Part shown: in pieces, positions 1 through 10,612 of the stretch | Layout of the letters: every line of letters begins with the position of its first letter | How positions within the stretch are numbered: the first letter of the stretch is position 1 | Source: Aspidiotus rigidus | Lineage: Eukaryota; Arthropoda; Insecta; Hemiptera; Diaspididae | Reading direction: 5' to 3' | Assembly: GCA_035079385.1 (NCBI GenBank) | Contig: JAVHKY010000047.1 | Span: 1-64,000 of the forward strand | DNA length: 64,000 nt | Made by a program: the position numbers and the translations under genes | Notes under the pieces: model-generated | What the model saw: the letters and a program-made list of their open reading frames with translations, nothing else | The model's database searches: none | What the model was told of the DNA's origin: nothing

Positions 1-878
1 ACAGAAAAAATTTTATTCAACGTTAAGTTTTAAGAGGTAGAAAAACCAATAGTAAAACATCGCTTTTCCTTCACACAATTATATCTAAATCCAAAAATTA
101 CTGAGTTGTCTCTACGTAAATAAACAGACAAGAAAGGACTATAATTTTGAATTTCAATTCATGAAGGATTCGAAATGTTCTCCTTCCCTACATTATTATT
201 CAAATTACATTTTGAGTACTAAGTGGTTCTTTTATCGACGAACTGACAAAAGCAGGTCTAATATAAATTTTAAATAAGTATTAGTCTTATGAATTGACGA
301 GGATACTCAAATGAGTTACGCGAAAGAAAGATGTAAATGAACTGCTCTCGCTTAATTGTGCCGATAGTATTTGATTATCAGTGTTCGCAGAAAAGTTGTA
401 AATTTTCGTATTACTGAGTAGATTCGCGTGCTCATGGAAATGAGAGTTTTTTCTTATATGAATGTAAAATTGACGTTAAACATCTACTCGTTGGCAGTCC
501 GATCCAGTTATCGAATTGGAATTTATCATTACTAAAAAGCTTTTTGTATTTTGTTTAAATCTCTTTCATCATATTCTCTCGCCAAATTTAGATGTTGTCT
601 CGATCTGGAATGAAAAATATTGAAACTCTTTCTTTAGCAGAGTCTAAAGTTCTAATTTATGAATTTTTCTAAAAAATCTATATCATTCTATTGAAAGTAT
701 GATTTATTTTTCACATGGTGAATCTTGAATCTTATTTCTAAGTCGAGTTTGAAATATAGGTCAGCACCGAACCAGTTGTGGTATTATACTTTTAAATTAT
801 GCAGCTTATGAATGGCTCGTTCTGACAGCGTTGTAAAATCGTGTTTCACTATTTTTGTAATGATATAATTTATTTCAG
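1..878 (+). other. Intron of capping protein alpha gene (upstream part outside window)
   Basis: No coding exon of the capping protein is visible here. The stretch is AT-rich and ends in a splice acceptor (tatttcag, 871-878) directly before the first recognisable exon. The acceptor interrupts a codon after its second base, so the previous exon lies to the left of the window. Confidence 0.6.
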
Positions 879-1322
879 GAACGGTCGGTGGCGATCTCAG
901 TGGATATTCTCTATTAACGGGAACACTGTTGATGTTAGAGGAATTCTAAAAGTTCAAGTGCATTATTATGAAGACGGTAACGTACAGTTAGTCACTTCTA
1001 AAGAAATTAAGGAAACCATGGAAGTTAGCGTACGTTTACTCATTGTTACCTTAGATCAGCATGTACTCGTTACTCGAAAATTTTCGTAAATGGTATTTGT
1101 ATTTTTTGTTGATAGGATGAACTGCAAGGAGTGAAAGAAATGATAAAGATTGTCGAAGACGCGGAAAACGAATATCAGACAGCAATTACGGACAACTATC
1201 AATCAATGTCTGAGACCACATTCAAAGCTCTTCGTCGGCAGTTGCCAGTTAGGAGAACGAAAATCGATTGGAGTAAGATAGTATCCTATAGCATAGGAAA
1301 AGAACTGAAACTTCAGTCGTAG
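879..1322 (+). CDS. cpa: F-actin-capping protein subunit alpha, 3' end (last two exons)
   Basis: C-terminal part of the alpha subunit of the CapZ heterodimer, which caps barbed ends of actin filaments in the cytoplasm. Exons are 879-1029 and 1116-1322, joined across an 86-bp intron (gtacgt...gatag). The joined product contains NGRWRSQW, an [12 protein letters not shown] strand, and the family's terminal helix region ending in [13 protein letters not shown] and a short basic tail, with stop TAG at 1320-1322. These motifs are characteristic of the family. Roughly the first half of the protein is missing because the window starts inside the gene. An AT-rich 3' UTR of some 300 bp follows, and the next gene converges on it. 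Confidence 0.93.
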
Positions 1323-1662
1323 AGGAGTGATTATTCAAATGGATTATGATGAAGCTGCGTGCTTGTATTTTATTAATTACAATTTATTTTCTAAAAGAAA
1401 GAAGAAAAAACAAAAAAAAAATAGTTTATGGTTTATCGGAACGATAACAAGCATAGAAAAAAGTATGTAAAGAACCTATTAACATTTTGTATTATATTTT
1501 TCTTACATTAAAAAGATCTTATTATCGAACGTACAAAAATAATTTATTCACTTCCAAGAAAAAAAAAGGAAAGGCTCGGAAAGTGCTTCTGGTTATTTCG
1601 ATCTCATGGCATCGATAAGCGAATTATGTTAAACTAACTGATCAATAATAGTAAACACCGGT

Positions 1663-2509
1663 TCATGACTCCACAATCGATGCTGATGAGAGCAAAGATG
1701 AGCTCGAAAGGTGAGAATTGGTGTGGCGTGTAGTGTTCTGACTGTTCTCTTCTTCTTCGGAATCAGAATCCTGCAATAAATTCAAGTTAATAACTTCGAT
1801 AAGAAAAGAGAGAACAGTCTCTGGTCTCTTACTCGATGTAACGACTGCAGCATATTCAAAGCATCAGGGAGCAAAGGTCGAATGGAGTTTATCTCCATTT
1901 GCGTTAAATGGTCTAAGCATGCATGAATTCCTCCACTGTTAACGAATGTATCAACCGATGATCTTAATTTAGCGATTCTCATATCCCATAAATCCTAGTT
2001 CGTTTGCAAGATACATAGATATATGAAGCATAAGGCAGATGCTCCAAGAATTTTTTAGATATTTGAATCAGCGTACCTTTACTAAATCTCGTACTTGTTC
2101 GGCTCGACTGATATCATCGCTAGCTACTTTCAAGAGTAAATTGGTAACTTCCAAATAGTGTTCGTGCGGCATTCTGGTAAAAAACCTTTTAGAAACATGA
2201 TAGGCGGAATAATGACAGTTGTTACGAGAAACAAGATTGGAATGGTTCGAAGAATAATTACTTAGAATTTTTCTCTTCTTCTTTCTTTTCTTCCAGTCTT
2301 TCGATATCCATCCATTCGGGAGTGAGAATTCTGCATTTATGACGTTGCTTTAGATTGACGGCCAACCACAGAGGAACTAGAATAGGTAAACCGGCTCTGA
2401 ACGGTCCTACGTCGCCTGAAATTAGATGAATGACACTCGCATGACTGAAATTTGGTATGATTTGGATATTTGTTTTCTCTGCGATGAACTCAATCTCCAA
2501 AGGGTCCAT
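1663..2509 (-). CDS. Psf2: DNA replication complex GINS protein PSF2 (GINS2)
   Basis: Subunit of the tetrameric GINS complex, part of the CMG replicative helicase with Cdc45 and Mcm2-7 in the nucleus. Four exons in transcript order: 2509-2262, 2173-2077, 1994-1833, 1770-1663, giving about 204 residues, close to the usual 185-205. Visible family features: [12 protein letters not shown] at the start, IPNFS, the [11 protein letters not shown] segment, [23 protein letters not shown], then (exon 2) [21 protein letters not shown] and (exon 3) [11 protein letters not shown] and [13 protein letters not shown]. The last exon encodes an acidic, Ser/Asn-rich tail that is not conserved. All junctions are GT/AG and keep frame. 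It converges on the capping-protein gene and is head-to-head with PUF60. Confidence 0.93.
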
Positions 2510-3272
2510 GACGGAAACGATTAACGTCTAACACCAAACCAAATTGATAAGAGAGCTCTCTTTCACACTTCAGTGACTGGTTAGCTGACTTTTCTGAAGA
2601 AACGCGGGAACATCTTCCCCAGCCCCAGAGATTACTCAAGTCAACTCAGAGAGGGAAAAAAAGAGTGAAAATCTAGCCCCTGCATCCGCACCAAGCGCGC
2701 AGTATCAGTACCGAGGGGTGTCGAATTTTAAAATTTTCTTTAAAAAAAAAATTGTACTTGTCACCTCACATATTTTAATATTATTAAAAATTATTGTATG
2801 TCCAGCACGGAAACACTGTTCTATCAGTGTTGCCAATTCATCAGCCTAAATCTCTCAACTTCATGACCACAATGTAGCAAAATAATTATAATAAACCGAG
2901 TGACTGAAAACAATAGAAATCGAAAATTTGTAAATTTTCTAGACAGCTTTCTTTTAGAAACTATTTGCCAGAAGCCCAGTAATCACTAATCAGTATGCCT
3001 ATATTTTCTACCGAGATGGTAAACTGTTCTTTCTAATATTTTTAGCCAAATCTTTTCACTTTTTTTTTTTCAATGCTCTATCTGGAGACACTGTTTTTGA
3101 AATTTTTCCGAAATTTCCATCTTTTACACTCGATTCAACTTACAATTTTGCATTCAGATCACCATTGTTTGTTTTAAGAAAACATACATAGAAGCTTTTA
3201 GATCAATATTTTGCTGAAGTTTAACTCACAATCTGTCTTCCAGTAATACATTGGAACTCAAAAGTGATAGAA
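2510..3272. promoter_or_regulatory. Shared upstream region of Psf2 and PUF60 (divergent genes)
   Basis: 763 bp separate the two start codons, which point away from each other. The half next to Psf2 has a GC-richer patch (about 2590-2720) unlike the AT-rich rest, as expected near transcription starts. No TATA box at a convincing distance was seen. The assignment as a bidirectional promoter rests on gene arrangement only. Confidence 0.45.
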
Positions 3273-6200
3273 ATGAACGGGATGGAAGTGGTACGTATCA
3301 TTTTTAAACAGATCACGACGATCACGTTAACATTTGGAAGCCATATTGTGACGAGTAAAACGTTACTCAGCACCTACTTTTTGGAATAAAATTCACATTT
3401 CTAGAACTATTATTTTCTACTTCGTTAGTAATTTGTCTTTCATTAACTTTCGTAATCACGGAACTAACACTTAAGCTCTCGATTTCTGTATCCAATATCT
3501 TACTCATTTCCTGTGTGTTTTCCTCCGCAGCAACCTGTACCAGATAACATGAATTCCGCATCAAACTTGCTCGAAAACAATGCCTTGACGAATGGAATTT
3601 CGGATCCAGTGAAAATTAGTAATGGTAATGAACAATTGTATTTATGGTACTCCTTCATTGCTTTGTGTCTGTTACGGTACTCGAGCGATTGTGCCTTGGA
3701 TTTGAATGGGTTATGAATTCTTGATTGTTTCCTCTCAAGAATACGGAAAACGGACTTATTTTCGCGTTTTTACCCCTTTTCTATGTATTTCTTATGATGA
3801 TAACTCAAATACTATTCGAATACAAGTTCAGAATTTGTTAAAGCCGTTCAGTGGGATGTGATCGTGATAATTATTATGTAGAATTAGGTTTTATCGAATG
3901 GACATTATAGAAAACTAATCGAAGTTTTGTTTCCTTTGTTTCTAAAATGTTTCAGGATAAATGTCCCACGTGTTCTACTTCCACAGCTTTTCACAGTTAA
4001 TTGTTGAACACATAATGTACATAATTTTCGCTATTCTAGAAGTTATTTTTTTTTAATCACCTGATTTTCTAAGTCTTTATCAATACTTCCCCCGTTTTTC
4101 GTACGAAATGTCTTATTTTGCGGGACTTGGAGTCGCTTCAAAACATTCTTTTTTCCCGTGCGCTTACTCTACAAGAATTGATAATATTTATATATTATGA
4201 GTAAATACAGCAGTTATATTCCACAATAATCCCTAAAAACACGTTTCAAATCAGAATTGATAAGTTTTGACGATTCAAAATAGTCATAGAAAAAGTAAAA
4301 TCTCTATGGGCTTGATATCAGCTTCCGTCAAAAATTTGAAGCTGAATCTAATGAACATGACGTCTTGAATAAGCTCCCAACTTTTTCTTCATCTTTTTAG
4401 ACGTTTCCACTGTATCGACGCCTTTTTTGAGTCTATGTATACTTTGACTTAGGTATCTAAGTGACGTAATTGATAGTTTTTCTAATTGCTTGTTGGGGTC
4501 TATGCCGGCCGTTTCCTTGCGTTAATTTATTTTTCTGTCCCGATTGATTTTAATTGACACGTGTCAGATACTAAAGTAAGTATTCGCGTTCTGGTAATGA
4601 TCTCAAACTGAATGGGAAAAGCGAGTCCGTCATTTGAGATTAAAATTTTTCATTTCAGTGTGCTTGTGATTGCAGATTTCTTACCATGTTTTATTTGCAG
4701 ATTTTCTTTGGGGCAGAGATCATTTCACAAAAATAATTAATAATATTTTTTGTTTTGGATACGAATTAGGCGCCGAAATCATAATATTCTCAGTCACAGA
4801 AAATATTCTGTATATTTTAATTTCTGTTTATTTATTTTCTTTTTTTGTTTTCAAAGTTACTGAACAGGAACTTAATAGCTTTATTTTTTGCTCTTTTGTG
4901 TTTCATGAAGTAAAATGGTAAATTACGAATTGAACTTGCTGAGTTTACAAACGAATCAGGAAATGGCAATGCTATTGTTGGCTGGCCTGCTACCCATAGC
5001 GGTAAAGGTCCATAGTTTTGAACATTGAATCCTTGTAACGTGTACTTTTTCCTTTCTTTCGTTTAACTTAGCGGTTTATCTAATCATCGTGGGAATTTTT
5101 TTTTGTACTTCTTTAAAAAATCCTAAATCCATGATCATGCTAACTTCTTGAATAGGCGCTTCATATTTTTCATCGTTTTAAAAATTTTCGTTCTATATGG
5201 TTAGCAGGATCATTTAGGTTGTTCATTACAGTTTTAGGCCATTGAAAATCATTACAATTCAATTATACATGTTTTCGATGACTTTCGTATCATTACGTCA
5301 ACAAGAAATTAATTATGTGTTTTTCCTTAACAGGAAACAAAAGCACCGGTATTCCATTCATCTCAGCACCTATATACGACTTTAATCAAACTGGAACTTT
5401 GATCACAGGTGAGAATTGACGATAATAATGTCATATTCTTTTGAGATCACACCTAAATGGAGAATATCAATTTTAGGTCCAGGTGCTAGATATGGAATTT
5501 TGGGTGCCTTGGGAGCTCCTCTCACCAAGCTTACTAGTGAACAACAAGAGGCGGTCTCTCATGCAAAGAAGTATGCTATGGAACAGAGTATAAAAATGGT
5601 ATTGATGAAACAAACATTGGCTCATCAACAACAGGTTCGAAAATTCTGTTTGTGCCTTATCTCCTGTCTTTAATTATTATAATGTGTACGGACGTTTTTT
5701 CTTATTTTAGTTGATGGCAACTCAAAGAAGTCAGGTACAAAGACAACAAGCCCTCGCTTTAATGTGCCGGTAAGTTAACGAATCAAGTTGATCATATTAT
5801 ATTTATGAAACACAGAATATAATACAATTTTAATACCTGAGAATGCTATAAAAAGTATCGGAAGCCACTTCTGTTATTCAAAATTGTTTTTTTTTTCTTT
5901 AAAGGTTTTTGTTTAGATGAACGTTTTTTGTTTTTCAAACTCGATAAATTGTACTTGAAATAATGATGAAATTTACCTTTAGGGTATCTTATTATGGTGG
6001 CCAGTATCCGAAAGAAACATGAACAGAAGTACATAATGAAATTTTGGACAAAATAAAATTCTTCAGACAATTTCAGGGAGAAATTGAAATTATAAAATAA
6101 TTGCCTTTTTTGTTTTTTTTTTTGGAAGTATCACGATAAATTTTGATAAAATCTGGAAAAGCTTTTTATTTATTCATTTTTTTTTTTCATTTATCAACCT

Positions 6201-8976
6201 TATACATTTTTAATTCCAAATTAAAAATTAATTACGTTCCAAAACATTCGTTAAGATGATGAAAAATGAATATAAGAATGGTTGAGTCTATTCTCGTTTA
6301 GAGCTATTTGATTCCCATCGTGATTATTTAGCTGATAAGAGCTGATACTTGAGAACTTTTTGAAGAAAACTTGAGCCAATTTCTTTCGAATTAGTATACA
6401 TACTAAATTTGACCTATTATTATTCTTATTTTTTATAGAGTTTATGTCGGTAGTATCAGTTTCGAATTGAAAGAAGATACAATTCGTTCCGCATTTTCTC
6501 CTTTCGGACCTATCAAATCTATTAATATGTCGTGGGATCCGATTACACAAAAACACAAAGGTTTCGCATTTGTTGAGTATGATATACCTGAAGCAGCCCA
6601 ATTATCTTTAGAACAAATGAACGGCGTTATGTTAGGTGGTCGGAATATCAAAGTTGTGAGTAATAAGAATTATTTCTTCCTCATAGATAGTTTCCTGAAT
6701 CCTTGTCGGACAGAGGTCATCTCATATATTTCTAAAACTTCTGTCTCCCATGTATTTTGACTTGAGAAAAACTTCTGCATTATAAGACGGCCTAAGAACA
6801 CGCGAATATGTCATTTCCTGTGTCCTCACTTACGGGTACACACTCAACACATCCAAGAAAGTCTGTGTTGTTCGTGTACGTGCTAGTGAAGACCAATAAT
6901 AAAGACGTACACCGATCGTTGTACGTTTTCAATCGCCGAAACATTACTTCTTTCGCGTACTAATTTGCAAAGAAAAACGTGAGAAGAGTGATTAGTTCGA
7001 AAAATTATGTGTAACTATTACTTTTATAGGTTGGAAGACCTAGTAATATGCCGCAAGCTCAGTCTGTCATTGATGAAATAACAGAAGAAGCAAAACTTTA
7101 CAACCGAATATACGTAGCATCCATTCACCCTGATTTAACAGAAGAAGATATAAAAAGGTGAGTCACCAATTAGTCCTCATCTCGTGAAATATTTCTGGTA
7201 AACTTTTAATCGAAGTAATATTTTTCAGTGTATTCGAAGCATTCGGTACCATAAAAACGTGTAAGCTTCAACCTAGTAGCTCGCCTCATAGACATAAGGG
7301 TTATGGTTTCATTGAATATGATACGAAACAAGCATCACAAGAAGCAATCGCTTCTATGAATTTATTCGATTTGGGTGGACAGTATTTACGAGTAGGTCGA
7401 GCTATCACACCACCAAATGCATTACATCCGTCGTCAACGTCCGCTAGTCATATGCCTACTGCTGCAGCCGTCGCAGCTGCTGCCGTAACAGCAAAAATTC
7501 AAGCGATAGATGCTGTTGCAACAAATGCTGTGTTGGGTATTACAAAACTGAGTTCTCAATTAGGAGCTCAAGGTATTTTGCCAGCTGCATTACCAGCGTT
7601 GCAGTCGATTGCTCCGACAGTAGCTCCTGCTCTTGCAGCGTCAGTAACCTCAACAGTTGTTCTACCTTCCACTATACCACCACCGGGTATCGCCATTCCA
7701 CAACAAATTCGCGCACCTGTTCCCATCATACATAGCACGCCTGTTATAGCTACCCCTGGTATCGCAACTACCTTACCTCTGACTACAAGTATACCAACAG
7801 CTACGATACCATCAATAGGTATTGGAGGACCGGGTCTGGGGATTGCGGCGGATATGCTGAAAAGAGCGCAAGAACAAGCGCAAGTAAGATTTTCTTTCAT
7901 CGATTTCATTCATATGTACAATGTATTGTCATCTATTAATTTCATCGTTTCAATCAGAAAAAACAAGAGGAATTGCAGAAGAAATTGTTGGAGGAGGGTG
8001 AGCCTCAAACACTACAACAGCAAGAAAATATGTCTATTAAAGGCCAAAATGCCAGACATCTGGTAATGCAAAAACTGATGCGAAAAGTTGAGGTAATTTT
8101 TGTTTGCCCTATTTAATCTTGCCTATTCTTCGTTACCTAATTTGATCGACGCACTCGTCTGTTCTTTCTTTCAATTTTTGTTCCCAACTTTATTATTTGG
8201 AAAATCACTATCAATATTTTTAAAAATGGTTTTCTATATTATTATCCTGACCTTGGTGACTAAGTACAAGTCCTGAAATATAGAGTAGTAAATTGTTTTG
8301 AACGTATTCGTTCTCATCTTCCTGCTGTCGAGTCAAAATTTAAGTAGCTAACATAAATGATATACTAGAAAGTGAACTCTAATATGGTTAACAGATCCAG
8401 AGGAGAGTTTTGAATAATTTAAGCTCTCTCAAATCCCATGTTCATTTTTCCTATTCTATAATTTTCTCAGGAAACTTTCTTACATTTTTCTTTTTCATAC
8501 ATATTTACAGAGTAAAGTGGTCATATTGAGAAATATGGTTGGACCAGAAGACGTCGACGAATCTTTACAAGAGGAAATTCAGGACGAATGTTCGAAGTAA
8601 CTATTATTTAGAATTTCTTATATTTTTTCTTCTTTTTCTTTCCACAACGGATCAATTATTTTATTTTTGCGCTTCTCTTAAGATACGGCAACGTTGAGAG
8701 AGTCATTATATATAATGAAAAACAATCCGAAGAAGATGATGGAGATGTAATTGTGAAAATTTTTGTTGAATTCAGCTCTATGTCAGGTAAATTTTCAATA
8801 AATTAAATTTTACAATGAAATTTAGCATTCAATATTTTGTGACATTATATTTTTATATTGTTTTAGAAGCTGAAAAAGCTCGCGATGCTTTGGGCGGTAG
8901 ATTTTTCGCTGGTCGTGTTGTAAGAGCGGAACTTTACGAGCAGCAGTTATTTGATCATAATGATTTTTCGGGTTGA
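3273..8976 (+). CDS. hfp: Poly(U)-binding splicing factor PUF60 / half pint
   Basis: Nuclear splicing factor that binds pyrimidine tracts with U2AF and controls alternative splicing. Exons: 3273-3290, 3531-3624, 5334-5408, 5477-5634, 5711-5769, 6439-6655, 7030-7157, 7229-7883, 7958-8092, 8511-8596, 8683-8786, 8867-8976; total 1839 nt, about 612 residues. Order of parts: a short variable N-terminus, the family helix [26 protein letters not shown]1 ([28 protein letters not shown]), RRM2 ([28 protein letters not shown]), an Ala/Pro-rich linker, and the C-terminal UHM ([20 protein letters not shown]), which binds ULM tryptophan motifs of partner factors. The first two small exons are the least certain. 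A possible extra in-frame exon at 4960-5001 is treated as a finding. Confidence 0.94.
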
Positions 8977-9336
8977 TCGACTCTGTTATCAAAAAACCAT
9001 GTGTACTTACTGTACAGTATGATATGTTTTTTTTATGAAAGATTACTGATAAGAAATTTATTACTTTCTCAGTTCATCCTTGTTTTATAGAATTATTGTA
9101 ATGTGTATAGAATGAATTTCTGAGAAATATATTCCTATTTGCGAAATGTGTATTAATACTATATTAAGTCTCATGTACGCAATATAGAAACTCATTATAG
9201 TGGTTCTCGATAGTTCATTTTTTCATGGCTCATAATCCTCACCCCACTGTGAGAAGGGGCTATTATTGATATCGAAGAAATATCCTAATTTGGAAAATGA
9301 ATTTATTTACAAAACAACTACACAGCAAATACATTC

Positions 9337-9783
9337 TCAATCTTTATCTTTATCATGTTGTCCAGGATACGTTTCAAGATCGTCGAATCTTGGAAAACGA
9401 CTTCTACTTGATTGATAGGGTTTCGTTGGTTCAGCTGTTTTCTGTTCATTCTTCGCTTCCGATTGTTTTGAATGTTGCTTTTTCATTTCAAAAATAGTTC
9501 GATTCCGAATAATTTCCTCTTCAGTTGGAGGACTGTCTCTTCTATTTCGTAACCATGATTCCCATTCAGGAGGTACTTCTTGCATTAAATCTTTGTTTTT
9601 CGATTCGAACCATCGGCTAGGTTTCCTCCTTCCAACTTCAGGGCGAGCGGCTAACTCAAAGTATTTATTTCCGAGGATATCTTCGCCTTTGAAATCGCCA
9701 AACTGTGCAGTACGAGGTTCGTGTCGCAACGATTGTTTGAAAGCTTCCCAAATGGCAACAAGAAGACGTTTCTCTTTGGGCAT
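9337..9783 (-). CDS. NDUFAF2: NADH dehydrogenase complex I assembly factor 2 (mimitin)
   Basis: Single-exon gene of about 148 residues. It matches the NDUFAF2/B17.2L family, a mitochondrial matrix chaperone for a late step of respiratory complex I assembly. Visible family signs: an N-terminal helix (LVAIWEAFKQSL), LGNKYFEL, RRKPSRWFE, VPPEWESWLRNRR and PPTEEEI, followed by a charged, non-conserved C-terminus. The frame is open further upstream to 9837, but the codon there is GTG. The first ATG, giving MPKEKRLLVAIWEAF, fits the family length and is taken as the start. It converges on PUF60 and is head-to-head with SWI5. Confidence 0.88.
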   Translation of the reverse strand: MPKEKRLLVAIWEAFKQSLRHEPRTAQFGDFKGEDILGNKYFELAARPEVGRRKPSRWFESKNKDLMQEVPPEWESWLRNRRDSPPTEEEIIRNRTIFEMKKQHSKQSEAKNEQKTAEPTKPYQSSRSRFPRFDDLETYPGQHDKDKD

Positions 9784-10110
9784 TATCAACTGTTCATAAT
9801 TACACACAAGTTCGAGAAAAACACGCGAAATCTGCACTAAATTCTATATCGAAAGAACAAATTCACATTTCCCAACAAAATTCCAAGATTTTTAATATTC
9901 GAGATCTCGTTTCTTATCAGTTGCAAGAACTAAGTGTTCAGTGATAAGAGAACTGTGACGTGAAAAGCCCGGTAAAACGCTAATAACGCACCGTGATCTC
10001 AGTCGGTTTAAGAGGTACAGTGTCGAAGATGTGAAAATGTTCAGAAGTTCTCCAAAAATATCACTATTATTACCGACCAATTGTGTCAACTATTCCTAGA
10101 AATTGGTTGA
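9784..10110. promoter_or_regulatory. Shared upstream region of NDUFAF2 and SWI5
   Basis: Only 327 bp separate the two divergent start codons, so both promoters and both 5' leaders must lie here unless an upstream non-coding exon exists. No core promoter element was identified with certainty. Confidence 0.5.
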
Positions 10111-10473
10111 ATGGAGAAGGAAACTGAGACTAAAGACGACGATACTGAAACCGAAAAAGCCGAGAAAGAAGTAAGCTGCAAAATATTAATGAAAATTATT
10201 TTTATTCGTCTATCGAAATCTGAACATCATGACGTATTTCAGAAAAGCCTGAATCTTCTCCGTCAACTTGTTGAAGAAGAGAAATCTTTGGATGCGAAAT
10301 TGGCTGAATTAAATCAGAAGGTCGCTGACAGAAATGCCGTCATGGATGCTTTACATGAATACAATGACATTAAGGATGCAACGCAAGTAGTTCTAGGGCA
10401 ATTGGCAGTTCTTCGAGGTGTTACCGTCAAAGAATTGCATGAAAAATTTAATTTGCCGACCGAAGATGGTTGA
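10111..10473 (+). CDS. Swi5: DNA repair protein SWI5 homolog
   Basis: Small recombination mediator that with Sfr1/MEI5 stabilises Rad51 filaments. Exons 10111-10170 and 10243-10473 are joined over a 72-bp intron (gtaagc...tttcag), giving 96 residues, a normal length for an animal SWI5. The N-terminus is acidic and Glu/Lys/Thr-rich. It is followed by a coiled coil (LLRQLVEEEKSLDAKLAEL) and the diagnostic C-terminal block LHEYNDIKDATQVVLGQLAV plus RGVTVKELHEKF. Retention of the intron also keeps an open frame (120 aa), but removing it restores the family pattern. The gene converges on the CSPP1-like gene, with stops 140 bp apart. Confidence 0.9.
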   Translation: MEKETETKDDDTETEKAEKEVSCKILMKIIFIRLSKSEHHDVFQKSLNLLRQLVEEEKSLDAKLAELNQKVADRNAVMDALHEYNDIKDATQVVLGQLAVLRGVTVKELHEKFNLPTEDG

Positions 10474-10612
10474 TATAACTAACGTAATTTTGATGGATAA
10501 CGACAACGAGTGATGAACACACAATTTATATAAAACTTTATTGCAAATCATAAAATCGAAACATTTGTAAATGTACATAAAAAATGTAATATTCTAACGG
10601 TAAATCATTTTA

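Noticed and set aside
6251..6651. Two minus-strand frames over PUF60 RRM1
   Set aside because: Antisense to a strongly conserved exon; no motif of their own.
7568..7909. 113-codon minus-strand frame inside PUF60
   Set aside because: Antisense shadow of the low-complexity Ala/Pro linker exon.
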